A stretch of 64,000 bases of DNA from Heliocidaris erythrogramma (Eukaryota > Echinodermata > Echinoidea > Camarodonta > Echinometridae), in assembly GCA_025617745.1 (NCBI GenBank), contig CM046868.1, positions 17,612,615 to 17,676,614 on the forward strand, read 5' to 3'. This document shows positions 1-12,200 of the stretch, in pieces (the first letter of the stretch is position 1; every line of letters begins with the position of its first letter). The notes under the pieces are model-generated. The model had not been told where the DNA came from, made no database searches, and saw nothing but the letters and a program-made list of their open reading frames with translations. Both the position numbers and the translations under genes were made by a program.

Positions 1-244
1 TGCATATTAAATCGAAAACATAACTTTCGTTTAGGACTAACTGTAGGCTTAATTAAACTTCATGATAATGATGATGATAATATTAAGGTTTTATACAATG
101 TACATCCGCGATTTGTCTAGGACGTTTCCAGATTATTATCCTCCCCTTCTCAGGCTTGCACGCTAATGATGTATACACATGATACACATTTTCCACTCCT
201 TGTCGATCATTTTACAGACACTAACAACGCTGAGCATTTTTTCT

Positions 245-284
245 TATTATTATTATCATCGTAATTATTCTTATTGTTACTATC

Positions 285-318
<34 letters not shown>

Positions 319-385
319 CATTATTATTATCATCATCATCATCATCATCATCATTATTATTATCATTATTATCTATTATCATTAT
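245..385. repeat. ATT/ATC microsatellite
   Basis: A run of TTA/ATT triplets with interspersed ATC triplets. It yields long poly-Ile, poly-Tyr and poly-His frames that are artefacts of the repeat and not protein. Confidence 0.95.
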
Positions 386-390
386 TATTA

Positions 391-1261
391 CTATCTCCCG
401 TCAAGTGTTTAAACAACTTGACTAAGAGCGCTATGATACAGCAACCGGTTGATAATGAGAAAGTTGCGCGTTTCATGTTAGCCTGACTTTGTCTATTTCC
501 TTCTCAAACATGCTCTTAGTTAGCAGTACACAGTTGAATTACATTAGACATTTATATAAGCAAATGTAAGAATTCCCTCAAAAGTAGATTTAGATTCTCC
601 TAAAATCACATAAGTGAATGAAAAAATAATCGGCACACAAGGATGCATTTTTATTATGCCCTGTGTATTATTATTTATTTTGGTATACATTCATTGTTTT
701 GAGTCGTGTTTTCACTAAAAAAAAAATAATATAAATTAGGAAAAAAAAAGATCGGGTGTATTCCTTGCCATGATTAGAATTGGTTTTGTTTAAAAAAATA
801 ATTTTGAATGCCCCTCTGAAGCAATACCTAATTTCATGCTTAATTACGGAAAATTTGTTTGTCGAAAGTATAGTTAGCGAAGAAGAAAAATATAATCAAC
901 ATGAATATTTCTAAAACAGGTAACATAGTATTGCGACTATTTGATGTACTTGCATTTGGAAAATGGATGAATGATTAATAGAAGTTAAAAAAAATACAAT
1001 TGATTATTTGGGAATATTTATAAGATACTTTGATTGAAGATTTTCAACATTTTCGAATGAAAGTTTACAACCACATTCATGCCAAATTCAACCAATTTAA
1101 TTTTAAATTGATATTGTTAGATAATGCCTTGAAAAAATTAACATGAATAGGAGATTTAAAAAAAAAGATATAAGTAAATGGTGAACAAATAGCGACGACT
1201 TATCAAGACCAAGATTAGACGAAATCATCGATATCTACCAAAGTCTCCACAAAACCCCACA
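391..1261. other. AT-rich gene-less stretch
   Basis: No coding pattern, TIR pair or RNA gene was recognised here. The sequence is AT-rich with several A-runs. Confidence 0.5.
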
Positions 1262-1507
1262 CTTTATTATTATTATTATTACTAGGCTACTTATACCGCG
1301 CTTTTCCCATGAGGCTCAAAGCGCTTACACTAAATTTTAACAATTAAAAAATACTTGTAGTAAAAAAAAAAATGTTACAATTACAAACTGCCAAAGAGAT
1401 GTGTTTTCAAGGCCTTTTTGAAGGCATTGACTGATGAAGACTGTCTAATTATAAGTGGTAAATCATTCCAGTATTTTAAAGCAGACACTGCCAATGTTAT
1501 TTCCTAG
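1262..1507 (-). repeat. (ATT)n-tailed interspersed repeat
   Basis: It starts with ATT triplets followed by a TATACCGCGCTTTTCCC block and an AAAGCGCTTACA block. Similar GCGCTTT...AAGCGCTTTACA pairs are seen at 25843 and 35824, where they belong to the tails of SINE-like repeats. The part after 1340 (a GATGAAGACTGTC region) is not shared with those copies, so this may be a different family with a similar tail. Confidence 0.6.
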
Positions 1508-1548
1508 TTAAAGTTTTTTATGAAATACAAGTAGTATGGCATACTCAC

Positions 1549-1690
1549 ATTCAATGTGAATTCAGTCTTCTGATCATAGTCCAAATCTCCCTCGAGCTTG
1601 ATTTCCACTCTATTTCCGACTGACGGTGAAATATGAGCACGGGTCCCGATGTGCCGTAGGTGGTGACCGAGAAATCGACGACCAAACCAC
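1549..1690 (-). other. candidate cadherin-like exon (142 nt)
   Basis: Read on the minus strand, a pyrimidine-rich tract ending in GATTCAG precedes position 1690 and a good GTGAGT donor follows position 1549. One frame (offset 1) is open through all 142 nt and ends VEIKLEGDLDYDQKTEFTLN. The LDYDQKTEFTLN part resembles the LDYE...Y-x-L-x-V core of cadherin ectodomain repeats, which act in calcium-dependent cell adhesion. A second frame is also open for most of the exon (VDFSVTTYGTSGP...), so the frame is not settled. No flanking exon was found: to the right lies AT-rich DNA, to the left a repeat. It could be a single exon of a large gene, a relic, or chance. Confidence 0.35.
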
Positions 1691-2169
1691 CTGAATCGCA
1701 GAGACGATAAAGCAGAACGAACAAATTAGATGAGTTTTCCTGCCAACTCGAGCAAACGTGCTTCCACACCGCGTGTTTGTACTTCGAGTGGTAGTTGTAA
1801 ACATGGACAACCGTTTTACATCCTCAGGTGGTAGTTTTCGACCTTCCTCATGGATATTCATGACATTCGATTGACCAATCAAAAAGCTGAACTAGGAATA
1901 GTTTAAAAGTGTGTGTGTGCGGATCAACACCAATATTCTACAGGCTGATAATACATTTTGTGATGGTACATTTTCGTTTAACTACCAAATGTGGAGTAGA
2001 ATTACCAAGGAGTATTGTCTTTAAATGAACTCCGAAACATGATATGGGTGAGATGATAAATCATAGTTTTAAAAGCATCGTCCACTTTGTGACTTATAGT
2101 GTGCCACATGCTCATACAGTGAAACTGGTATTTTTTTAAATAGTGGTAAGAATATCCAAAGATATATTC
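1691..2169. other. gene-less stretch
   Basis: Open frames on the minus strand at 1700-1880 have no recognisable domain. Nothing else is supported. Confidence 0.4.
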
Positions 2170-2251
2170 TTACCGTTAATGAAAACTCTTTATGTAGGTT
2201 TGAAAGATATTAATCTTTCAAACCTACACAAAGAGTTTTCATTAACGGTAA
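2170..2251. repeat. 82-bp near-perfect palindrome
   Basis: Arms of about 38 nt (TTACCGTTAATGAAAACTCT at the outer left end, its complement at the right end) differ at one position and enclose an 8-nt loop. It lacks a clear target duplication, so it may be a tiny foldback MITE or a local inverted duplication. Confidence 0.9.
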
Positions 2252-2611
2252 AATGTTGACTTTTTGTACAAGGTTGGGATAATGAGCAACATCTCAATTC
2301 TATTGAGGAATTTATGCATAATTTTCCAAACAGTTGTCAAACATATAGATTTTGGAAAATGCACATGGGTTGTGTAGGGATTATCTACTAAACATGATCA
2401 AATTATCCTAAATTACCCAGGGTATATTATATACTCAACAAACAAACACAAAAAAAGGTGGGGGGGGGGGGAGGTTTCCCATGACGTGTTTCAATATATT
2501 AGCTCGAGAAATATTTCATGAAATTTGTTCTTCAACGTATACAAAATATCATTCTTAAGGGGAAAGAAAAAGATATAAGATTAAGCAATATAATCGTATC
2601 TATAATTGAGA

Positions 2612-3111
2612 NNNNNNNNNNNNNNNNNNNNNNNNNNNNNNNNNNNNNNNNNNNNNNNNNNNNNNNNNNNNNNNNNNNNNNNNNNNNNNNNNNNNNNNNN
2701 NNNNNNNNNNNNNNNNNNNNNNNNNNNNNNNNNNNNNNNNNNNNNNNNNNNNNNNNNNNNNNNNNNNNNNNNNNNNNNNNNNNNNNNNNNNNNNNNNNNN
2801 NNNNNNNNNNNNNNNNNNNNNNNNNNNNNNNNNNNNNNNNNNNNNNNNNNNNNNNNNNNNNNNNNNNNNNNNNNNNNNNNNNNNNNNNNNNNNNNNNNNN
2901 NNNNNNNNNNNNNNNNNNNNNNNNNNNNNNNNNNNNNNNNNNNNNNNNNNNNNNNNNNNNNNNNNNNNNNNNNNNNNNNNNNNNNNNNNNNNNNNNNNNN
3001 NNNNNNNNNNNNNNNNNNNNNNNNNNNNNNNNNNNNNNNNNNNNNNNNNNNNNNNNNNNNNNNNNNNNNNNNNNNNNNNNNNNNNNNNNNNNNNNNNNNN
3101 NNNNNNNNNNN
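2612..3111. other. assembly gap (500 N)
   Basis: Exactly 500 undetermined bases, a round number typical of a placeholder gap. The real length is unknown. The LINE that starts immediately to the right is probably cut by this gap, not biologically truncated here. Confidence 0.99.
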
Positions 3112-3152
3112 TATATATGTTAACACTTTAACAAAAATATTAAAAAATGGAA

Positions 3153-6017
3153 AATAGACTTTGTTCATTTGGATCCTCAAACAAAATGGGACTGGATAAA
3201 GTTCCAAATTAAATTATTTACAATTAAATATTCAAAAGACAAAAATAAAGAAAATCTAAAATCTGAAAATGGTCTGAAGAAAAGATTGGAGGACCTCGAA
3301 AAAGATTTAACAACTGTGAATAGTACAAATAAAACTCAAGAAATAGAAAAAGTAAAGGAAGAAATTATTAGAATTGAAAACAAGAAAATTGAAGGTGTTA
3401 TGGTAAGGTCAAGATGTAGATGGTATGAAAAGGAGAAAAGAGCAATGATTACTTTTTAGGGTTGGAAAAAAGGAACCAAGCAAAAAAAAGTTTGTCATTC
3501 TATTATCAAAGAAGATACACAGGAACTGATTACAAATCAGAAAGATATTTTGAAAATACAAAAGCAATTCTATGAGACATTGTATAAGTCAAAAATGAAA
3601 AATGGCGCAAACCATGAGGCCAAATCTTTATTACAAAATTTATTAATGCCTTCTCTTAATGAGAGAGAGAAAAATATTATTGATAAACCATTAAATATGA
3701 CAGAAATAAAAGAAGCGTTGTATAGTATGCCTGCAAATAGAAGCCCTGGAAACGATGGCCTCCCTGCTGAATTTTATAGAACTTTCTGGAAAATTTTGGA
3801 AGATATATATATAGAATCAGTAATCATAAGTTTAGATAGGGGCGAATTTACAACTTCGCAAAAACAGGCAATTATTACTTTAATAAAAAAGGAAGGGAAG
3901 GATGAACATTATTTGAAAAATTGGAGACCCATTTCATTGCTTAATGCTGATATTAAAATTTTATCAAAAGTTTTTGCTACCAGATTATGTAAAGTTTTAC
4001 CAAGACTGATAAATTCATGTCAGACAGGTTTTATAAAAGGTCGATACATAGGAGAATCAATTCGAACCATCATAGATACTATGTTTTACACAAAAGAAAA
4101 TGATATCCCAGGTCTTCTTCTATTTTTAGACTATGAAAAAGCATTCGATTCGTTAGAATGGGATTTTATATTTAATATTCTTGATAAATTTGGATTTAGT
4201 CCGAACTTTCAAAAATGTATCCGATCTTTTTATACGAATATTAGTATTGTATATGTAGTAATGGGCATTCATCAGGATATTTTGAATTATATAGAGGTGT
4301 CCGACAGGGAGACCCTTTGTCCCCATACTTATTTATACTTTGTATTGAATCCTTTGCATGTGAAATAAGACAAAGAGAGGACATTAAAGGTATACTTATA
4401 AATGACAATATGATTAAACTGGCACAATATGCAGATGATACAACCTTGATTTTAGCTGACAAAGAGTCAGCAGAAGTGGCCTTTTTGGCTATAGATAATT
4501 TTTCTTCTTTTTCGGGTTTAAAAATTAACAAAGATAAGTGCAAAGCTATGTGGTTAGGTTCATGTAGAGGGTCACAAGATAAATATTTTGATATTGAATG
4601 GCCAGACAATCCTATTAAGGGCCTTGGAATTTATTTTCTTATGATACTGAATTGGCTTTGAAGCTTAATTTTGATAAATGTCTTAAAGAAGTAAAGATAT
4701 TGTTAAATGTTTGGCGCAAACGAAATCTTACATTGATAGGGAAGATACAAATTTTAAAAACTTTTGCACTATCAAAATTTATATTCTGTGCCTCGGTTTT
4801 ATCTGTCCCTGATCAGGTGGTGAAAGAATTGGAGAAAATTATACATATATTTTTATGGAATGGAAAAAAGAATTATATAAAGAAGTCGACATTGATTGCC
4901 CCATATTCTAGAGGGGTCTGAATATGATTGACATCCATTCAATGTTTAAAGCACTTAAAATAAAATGGATAGTAAGACTTTTAGACGAAGACTATTCTCC
5001 ACGAAAATATTTTTTAATCACTTTACAAGAATGTATGGTGGACAATTTTTACTCTACTGCAATTTAGACAAAAAGGATTGTTATAAATTGAGATATCTAC
5101 CTTTATTTTATAAGGAGGTCTTATATGCCTATTTTGAACTTCGAGACTTAAGTAATCATGACGCATTTTCTCATGAAAGTATTATTTGGAACAATAGACA
5201 AATAAAAATAGGTGGTGACAGTTGCTTTGTAAAAGAATTATTCAACATTGGTATATGGTTTATACAGGATTTATTTGATGAAAATGGTCAGTTAATTGCT
5301 TTTTCAAAATGGCAACAATTTGGATTTAAGAATTATCTTCTTTGGCGTTCAGTTGTTTCTGCTCTTCCACAGAGGGTAAAAGTTCAATATGTTGAGAGGC
5401 GTCATCTACTAAACAAGTTAGATATTTTTATACTATTTGGAAATAAAAAAAATTCATATATCAAAACTGTCAACCAAAATAACAAATTCGGTTTTAAAAG
5501 AAAAAAAATATCAAAACCCTACTTCAGAAAGATATTGGAGAACAAAATATGATATAAATGAAGTTGATTTCCGTTCTATGTATGAATTGCCTTTTAAGGT
5601 TATTCCTGATACAAGAACTAGAATATTCCAATATAAAATAAATATAAGATGCTTATTAGTTAATGCAAAGTTGAAAAAAATGAATGTAATAGATAATGAA
5701 CTATGCTCCTTCTGCAAACAAGAACCAGAAACCATTGAACATCTGTTTATAAATTGCTTATATACTCGAGACTTCTGGAACGATTTCTGAAATGGTGGCA
5801 TACCAAATTTAACAATATTAATCAGTTAAAGGACGAGGAGATCTTATTTGGATTCCAAAACAAAAAATATACGCTATTAAATCATTCCATTATCATTGCA
5901 AAGAAAACTTTATATCTATGTAGGTATATTAAAGGGAAATTAACCTCAGCGTATGAATTAGCTTATTTTGAATGGTGTAGTATATGCCTCTTATTTGATA
6001 CATGCAATTTCATGTAA
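3153..6017 (+). pseudogene. LINE ORF2 reverse transcriptase, frameshifted
   Basis: The ORF2 protein of L1-type elements supplies endonuclease and reverse transcriptase for retrotransposition. Seen in order: the linker after the endonuclease (WDWIKFQIKLFTIKYSK, about 3180-3235), a basic coiled segment ending in RSRCRWYEKE (3400-3430), the RT entry motif LKNWRPISLLNADIKIL (3910-3960), QTGFIKGRYIGE (4020-4055), the catalytic block A LDYEKAFDSLEW (4127-4160), the block SPYLFILCIE (4320-4350), and the catalytic YADD in QYADDTTLIL (4427-4455). A cysteine/histidine motif CSFCKQEPETIEHLFINC (5704-5757) is typical of the C-terminus of this group. At least five frame changes or stops break the reading frame (near 3457, 4290, 4655, 4920 and 5430, plus a stop at 5788). 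The active-site residues are intact, but the copy cannot make a full protein. Confidence 0.9.
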
Positions 6018-6311
6018 AAACACAGGATATAGATATAAATCACTATTTTCCAGCCAAGTTATCGTCTGCTAGCAATAATAAGGGGGCTGCCATTACTTTA
6101 TGTGTACACGAACATATTTTTCATCCCAAGTAAATTTCCTTCATCGTTAACTTGTAATTGATTTTTAGACAAATATATATTAGATAAAGTCACATATTCT
6201 GAAATGTAAGTTTAGTTTTATATATTTTTTAAAAGGTCTTAATTTGTTCATAAAAATATACTTCATAAAAAATATACGTCAAGGACGGAGAATTGACGTC
6301 AAGGACGGAGA

Positions 6312-6460
6312 CAATCGTAACAATACCAAACAAAGCGAGGAATCTGCTTTACAGATGGCTATTAGAACTCATGGTCGTCAATTATCTAGGCCCATGGCCA
6401 ATAACAATCGTAATACAATCAGAACAAAGCGACGTATCTGTTTAAAGGTAGGCTATTATC
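6312..6460 (+). repeat. two-copy diverged tandem repeat, period about 92 bp
   Basis: ACAATCGTAACAATAC...GGCTATTA at 6312-6366 recurs as ACAATCGTAATACAATC...GGCTATTA at 6404-6460. It lies inside the presumed LINE 3' region. A shorter duplication, GACGTCAAGGACGGAGA, occurs just upstream at about 6277 and 6295. Confidence 0.7.
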
Positions 6461-6945
6461 AATGCATATGGTACCTAATGATCCGTGTCATGCACAAAAT
6501 GGCAGCCTCCATGGAAAGACGTAGCAGACAATAGGTGCATCTAGAATATCACGTGGGGTTAATTGTCCTTTAACGTTCTACCAAGCCTTGACTTATTTCT
6601 TGTCAAATTAAAACAAACATATCAAACAGAAAAATGTATTGCTTATAAGGACAATTCAATGCATAAATTTTATTAAAAATGGACTATACAAGATTTTGCA
6701 TAAGACTAAATAACCTATATTCTTTTTTCTGTTGGTGTTGTTGGGTTTTTTTGTTGTTGTCTATTTCTTATCTACACTGTAATCATGATAATCTATTTTG
6801 TACTTTGTACTTGGATATACATATACTATGTTACTGCTAAATACATGTTTTTTGTGCATATTTGCTATGTTTATGCTACACTGTACATGTATGATATGAT
6901 TACACCAATAAAAAAGATTTTAAAAAAAAAAAAATTTGCAGACGT

Positions 6946-7888
6946 GTGTAAAAGACTTTCAAAACTCGTTTTCAAAATAGTCATTGATTTCGTCTCAAGA
7001 GGTATGCTCTTCCAGTTTCCACGACCGAAAAGCCCCATTCAAAACACAATGGATACTGTGTGTTAAAAGACAAATTTCTATGTTTTAAAGGGAAGCTTGA
7101 GTTCTGGGAAAGGTAAAATATAATTTGTGAGCTTTCTCATTCTTATTACGTTAGTTTGGAAGATTATCTTAGTAAGATATGTCCCCTGAAAAGGTTTGCT
7201 CTTCAAATGCCCTCACATTCTAAATTTCTTATCATTTTGGTGATTCCAAAACCTGACAACATATACCAATTCTTATGTGCTATATATTCAACATTTCCCA
7301 ATTGCTTTGAGACAGTTCCTTTCGCAATTCAATATCAAGACTATGCAAAACTCAACTTTATCTTTAACCAAGGAGCTTCGAAAGCTGGAGTCCCAACTTG
7401 CAACAAATTATCTCAAGCAGGTGGCTCTTTCTAAAGATGCACAAAAGAATCTACAGGAGCGCCGTTGCCTTTGATATCCGATGTTCGGTGCCGCCAACTT
7501 CATGGGAAAGCTTGAGTAGTGATTTTGTTACAAATGAAATAATTATGGAGAATGTTTCACTTTTTATTTCAATAAACAAAGTGAAATTTTTTCATATGAT
7601 AAAATATAAATACAAAAGCCTAATTGTGTCCAGAAATTTGGCTATATTGATTGATAGTAGTTTCAATTTGTGGAAAAAAAGTAAAATTTTACAATCCTAA
7701 AATCCACAATTTGACACTCTTCCGATTACTCCCTGCAAACGAAAATAAAAATTGCAATTCATCTTCGTGGCTATATTGAAAAAAAGACAAACCTGATATG
7801 TCCGTAAGAAACAACCTAGACATCGTAAGATTTATAAAGATGCCAATTAATATCTGTATTCTTTATAGAAATATCTTCAACACCTATT
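6946..7888. other. gene-less stretch
   Basis: Several short open frames at 7156-7700 show no domain, splice context or codon pattern that would support a gene. Confidence 0.4.
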
Positions 7889-8384
7889 AAAGGGCAATCC
7901 AAACTTTGTAATAAGTTGATTTGAGTAAAATCAGAAAAAAGAAACATAATGATGAAAGTTTGAAAGAAATTGGACCAAGAATAAGAAAGTTATTATTTTT
8001 GAGAAATGAGATCACTATTTGAATCGCAAACTGGCAGTTAGGTCAGTCGATTGTGAGGTATTCCCAGTCAAATGTCGATTTTGTCGTACACCATCAATTT
8101 TCCTTTTTCTCATAAGCCCCTTTTACCTCGGGGCATAGTAAAAATATTTTTTAGTAACTTTTTGAAAAAAATTAATCATTTTGTGTGTTGGAACAAATGG
8201 GAGAGTTGTCCACCGCTGCATCACAGTGACATTACCGGTTCGGACAATTTGGAATTCAAATCTGTATATAGGGATAACAACTTAATACTGCTTGTCCGAT
8301 TTCGTTCAAACTTTTAACAATCTACTTCTATGATTGTTCTGCCTCCTTTCAGAGCAAGTTGCCATAAAGGTTGGATTTCCCTTT
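7889..8384 (+). repeat. dispersed TIR repeat (AAAGGGCAATCC family)
   Basis: Left end AAAGGGCAATCCAAACTT and right end GGTTGGATTTCCCTTT form imperfect inverted ends, each flanked by TTA or TAA bases. The interior contains CACAGTGACATTACCGG and GTCCGATTTCGTTCAAACTT blocks. Related blocks occur at 12025-12200, 28036-28200 and 57126-57345. The structure is that of a non-autonomous DNA element. Confidence 0.7.
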
Positions 8385-9691
8385 AAAGAAAGAGAGTCTG
8401 AATGCATAATTCTTTAGCATATTAACCATTTCGCATTTTGATGCTTTGTGCCAATTAAAATGCAAAATTAAAAGATGCATATTACATTTCAACATTTATG
8501 CAGTATTTTTCAGTTTCATGAAATATTTAATTTATTCAGCATTATAAGATATACATTTCCCTTGGTTTCATTGTGTCTCAACCAAATACAGCATTGGAAA
8601 CTCACTTATGTCTATTTTAGGCCAAAAAGTTCCAACATCCATAATTTTCTACCTTTAACATATAAGCTTCAAGACACAGCGTAAAATTAATGCAATAACC
8701 ACATCTTGAAACATACCAGTGGTCATTTTGAGTATGACGGCCATCTTAATGAAATGAAGTGACCCTACGCTAGATGTATTCTGCTTATAAAACATACTGC
8801 CTTGCCAAAAGTTATTCTTTAAAGCCCAAAATCAAAGTTATATGCAAGGATGCATAATCAAACACTTCGGGGGCCATTTTGAATTAGGCAAGCCTCTTTT
8901 TGTGAGGGCAAGCCTCTTTTTGTGAGGGAAAGAATTGTCTTTGATGGCCCTTCAATGGGCCAATGTGATTAATCAAGTGAGCTTATTATATGACCTTGAT
9001 TTCCAAATTAATGTCTATCATTTAAAATTCAAACGAAATATTTTTTTACAATCTTATTTTGTAAATTCATTATTTGGGCATTTATGGGCCTTTTTTGATG
9101 CGCATTATGTTCACTGATCATAATTAGAAGCATTTTACTTCTATTCAACAAATCAATGACTTTACGATATTTTTATATATAGGATGGCCCTTTATTTGAA
9201 AAATGGGCACCTAAAGCATTTGTCTGATTTTAGAGGACAGGGAAATACTACATGATTTTTCATTATATCAAACTAGATTTGATTACATCAACTTTGAAGG
9301 GAAAAGACCCTGAGAGGGCCACTTTTAAAAAAAAAATGGGCACAACCGGCCGCAGGGCCCTGAATTTTTTGTTGGCACCATATCCAGAAATGTTCGGCAT
9401 CAAAAAATCTACCTACATGCCAAGTTTTATGCTTTTATGAAAAAGTGCACAATTCCATTGATTTTCTTCACTAATCTATATTGGAGACATCCCATTCTGT
9501 ATATTGATACTCTTAATACCGTATGGCTCTGATACTTTCAATCGAAGTACCCCCTCTATCGATCAAACGCGTCTTGGATAGGGCAATGCAATTACCTTGC
9601 TGCAGATAGTCCTTCATTGAATGCACAGGTGATGCACAGGGCTATTTACCCTTTCGAGACAGTTTGTGGTTGGGCTCAATAACTTTTGATT
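8385..9691. other. gene-less stretch with a 22-bp duplication at 8888-8930
   Basis: GCAAGCCTCTTTTTGTGAGG occurs twice head to tail at 8888-8930. The remainder has no supported gene. Confidence 0.5.
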
Positions 9692-9829
9692 CAGGGCAGC
9701 GTTTCATCAAACCGTCATTAGTACAAGTTCGCCGACATCCCATTGAAATGCGTGTATTAGAATTAACATGCGTTTCAATGGGATGTCGGTGAACTTGTAC
9801 TCATGATGGTTTGATGAAACGATGCCCTG
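9692..9829. mobile_element. 138-bp palindromic MITE
   Basis: Arms of about 64 nt are nearly perfect inverted copies (outer left CAGGGCAGCGTTTCATCAAA), separated by about 12 nt. It has no coding capacity. The target duplication is not clear, so the superfamily cannot be assigned. Confidence 0.85.
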
Positions 9830-9833
9830 GAGC

Positions 9834-9837
<4 letters not shown>

Positions 9838-9881
<44 letters not shown>
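9838..9881. repeat. (TA)n microsatellite
   Basis: An uninterrupted run of TA dinucleotides directly after the MITE at 9692-9829. Confidence 0.98.
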
Positions 9882-9884
<3 letters not shown>

Positions 9885-9901
9885 ATATACGGTATATATA
9901 T

Positions 9902-11212
9902 CAGATGCATGAGTAGAAAGAGCAAAACTTTCTGCACACATGATGTTAATTGTTGTTGCTTGAACATTATTGCTTTGATGCCAGGAAATTTTAAAAACGA
10001 GAATAAGCTTTTAAAGTCCGTCAGTATTGGCAACACATTTAGAGGACTGGTTCAAAATCATTGTTTTTTTTAATCAAAATTGGCAATTTGTTTCAACTTT
10101 TCAACGAAATTCCTAACCATGTAGGCCTACATTTTTTTTCAAAGACATTACACCTTTTTAGAACATCGTAACACTAAAAATAAAATATTATTGTTGCCAA
10201 CTTGAAAAACAAAATGTGATAAATTTAGCCATTAAATAATTCCTGTCCAGAAAGAGTTGAAAGTTCCTTAGACCGACTGTGATCGTCTTGTATAAATAAA
10301 ATCGTATCAATATCTAGACACATCCCTGACGAATGGATTTGCATAGGGGTATCTATCAGTTTAATTCTTATCAGCGATATTGAGAATTTGAAAAAAAATT
10401 GAGGATAGCTTTACGTTTGTGTTTATTTCGTTTCGTTTTGTTTTTTGGTTATTTTTTGTCGTGTTTTTATTGTTGCTTGTCTGAGATTTTCGAGAGTTCT
10501 GCCCCAGAAGAAAATGATATACCCGCATTTTTGTTGGCTTGTCAGGGATTAAGTACGAATTTGAATTTGGAATTTGAATTTGAAATTTGAATTTGAATAT
10601 AATTCTGGATACGCAAGTGTTTGTGCATTCTAGAAAAAAATTAATTCAGAAAGGCAGAACCATTGTCAGAAATATCCCTATTATGGCCGAATATGTAAAA
10701 AAAAAATCTTTCCTCTATGATGTTCTTCTAAACTGACTGAGAAAACTCATAAAATATTCATCACCTTAACCAGAACTCATTCTTCTCTTAAATGTGAATT
10801 AATACACAATTTTCCCATCATAGTATGATCTGAAAACAAATACAAATTCACTTAGCTACAAAAATCAATAGCTAGATACACGGAGAGAGACTGATTTATT
10901 GTAGAAAGTACATGTAGTAGAATGGGCAAACATTACCTTAAATGTTCCCATCATAGCCAAAGCCAAATATGAAATGAAAAGGCATGCAATACCTCATTTT
11001 ATTGATCCTTAATGTATTTTAGTGAAACAAGGTAACACACGGCAAGGTTTCTAGTTTTTCTCATCTCTCACCCATTTTTAGTGAATTCACGATTGGAAAT
11101 TTACTGTGGTCAAAAAAACAAAAAAAAACAAACAAAGAGAATTATAAAATGTTCGTTAATTGATCCTGAGTGCATTGCCGAAATCGGTGGCTGATCAATA
11201 GAGATGTGGTAA
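9902..11212. other. gene-less stretch with a short GAATTT repeat
   Basis: A short run of GAATTT-type hexamers lies at 10556-10600. No gene, RNA or transposon structure was recognised otherwise. Confidence 0.4.
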
Positions 11213-11290
11213 CATTGGAGCGCCTTGAGAACCGTGTGTGGTAGATATGAGCGCTATATCCAATATCAATATTCTTATTACTAGTGAATC
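11213..11290 (+). repeat. SINE-like 3' tail fragment
   Basis: GAGCGCCTTGAGAACCG...GAGCGCTATATCCAATATC resembles the common GCGCCTTGAG...GCGCTATATAAAT tail that ends in ATT repeats. A similar fragment lies at 56848-56930. Confidence 0.5.
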
Positions 11291-12024
11291 ATCTTTAAGC
11301 TATATAAGATTTCTTGTCTCTCACACAGTTTAAATGAATCCATAATTGGAAATCGGAGTCTGTAAAAACCACTTAAAGAGAATCATAAAATGTGTTATAA
11401 AATGCTTCTACGCTCTCACATGGAGTGTGGAGTGAGGTCCCCAATAAATGACAATTAACCACACGTACAAGAGCGGGAAATTGAAATTAAGATTTTATAC
11501 ACATGGTTGTAAAAATCGGCTATTTGATGCGCTTATGTCACGCAATAACAAGAAAAAACAAGACAGTATATACTCGGGGTTTTTTTTTACATCATCTTAA
11601 ACTTTGAGAGTAATCAGAGTATCATTATCTTAGAAATATAAAGGAGTAATTTTATAGAACAATTTATTTTACCTTTTTCCAGTGAAAATGAAAGTGGTCG
11701 AATGTATATTGCATCAGTATATCTAGATATACCTGAAACCTGCAAACAGATAGTCAAAATGAAAAGATTTTCATGTCGTGTTTAAAATGAGACTTTAAGA
11801 TTTGAAATACATGGCTATAAAAATAATCTTGTTTTGTAGTGCGCTCATGTCACGCACTAAATGAATGAGGACAAGTGATTTCCTACATCTTCTTTTTAAA
11901 GTGTACCCTCCGGAGTTGCAGAAAAAAATAATGATTAAAAAAATAGTATTTCATGAAATAACTAAATTGTTTCGTACATGTTTTGTGTAAGGACACATGC
12001 ACAAAGATTATACCGGTACACGGT

Positions 12025-12200
12025 GAATGGAGCTTGCAAGATAGGTCACGGAGTTGCCAATTTGCGTTTGATTGACTAGAACTTCAAAAATTCATAACTT
12101 TCTTATTTCTTGTCGGATTTTGCTCAAACTTTTGTTGATTTTTTACTTTCATTTTCTGCTTCTTTTAAAACCAATTTAATATTATGATGGACTTTCCCTT
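12025..12200 (-). repeat. dispersed repeat, same family as 28036-28200
   Basis: The reverse complement aligns with 28036-28200 over GGTTTTA-AAGAAGCAGAAAA, AGTTTGAGCAAAAT and AAATTGGCAACTCCGTG blocks. The two copies lie in opposite orientation. The right end is GGACTTTCCCTTTA, related to the end of the 7889-8384 repeat. Confidence 0.7.

Larger units (their letters stand above)
3112..6941 (+). mobile_element. L1/Tx1-like LINE, 5' part lost in gap
   Basis: The segment runs from the end of the gap through an ORF2-like coding region (to about 6017), a 3' untranslated region of about 900 bp, and a terminal AATAAAAAAG-type signal with an A-run at 6918-6941. This is the layout of an L1-type non-LTR retrotransposon copied by target-primed reverse transcription. 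The 5' UTR, ORF1 and endonuclease domain are not visible and may lie in or beyond the gap. No target duplication could be tested because the left end is missing. Confidence 0.85.

Noticed and set aside
179..486. Open frames rich in Ile, Tyr and His
   Set aside because: They are translations of the ATT/ATC microsatellite.
2518..3207. Long open frames across the gap
   Set aside because: They consist of N translated as X.
9707..10073. Frames with poly-Ile-Tyr
   Set aside because: They read through the (TA)n run and a palindromic MITE.
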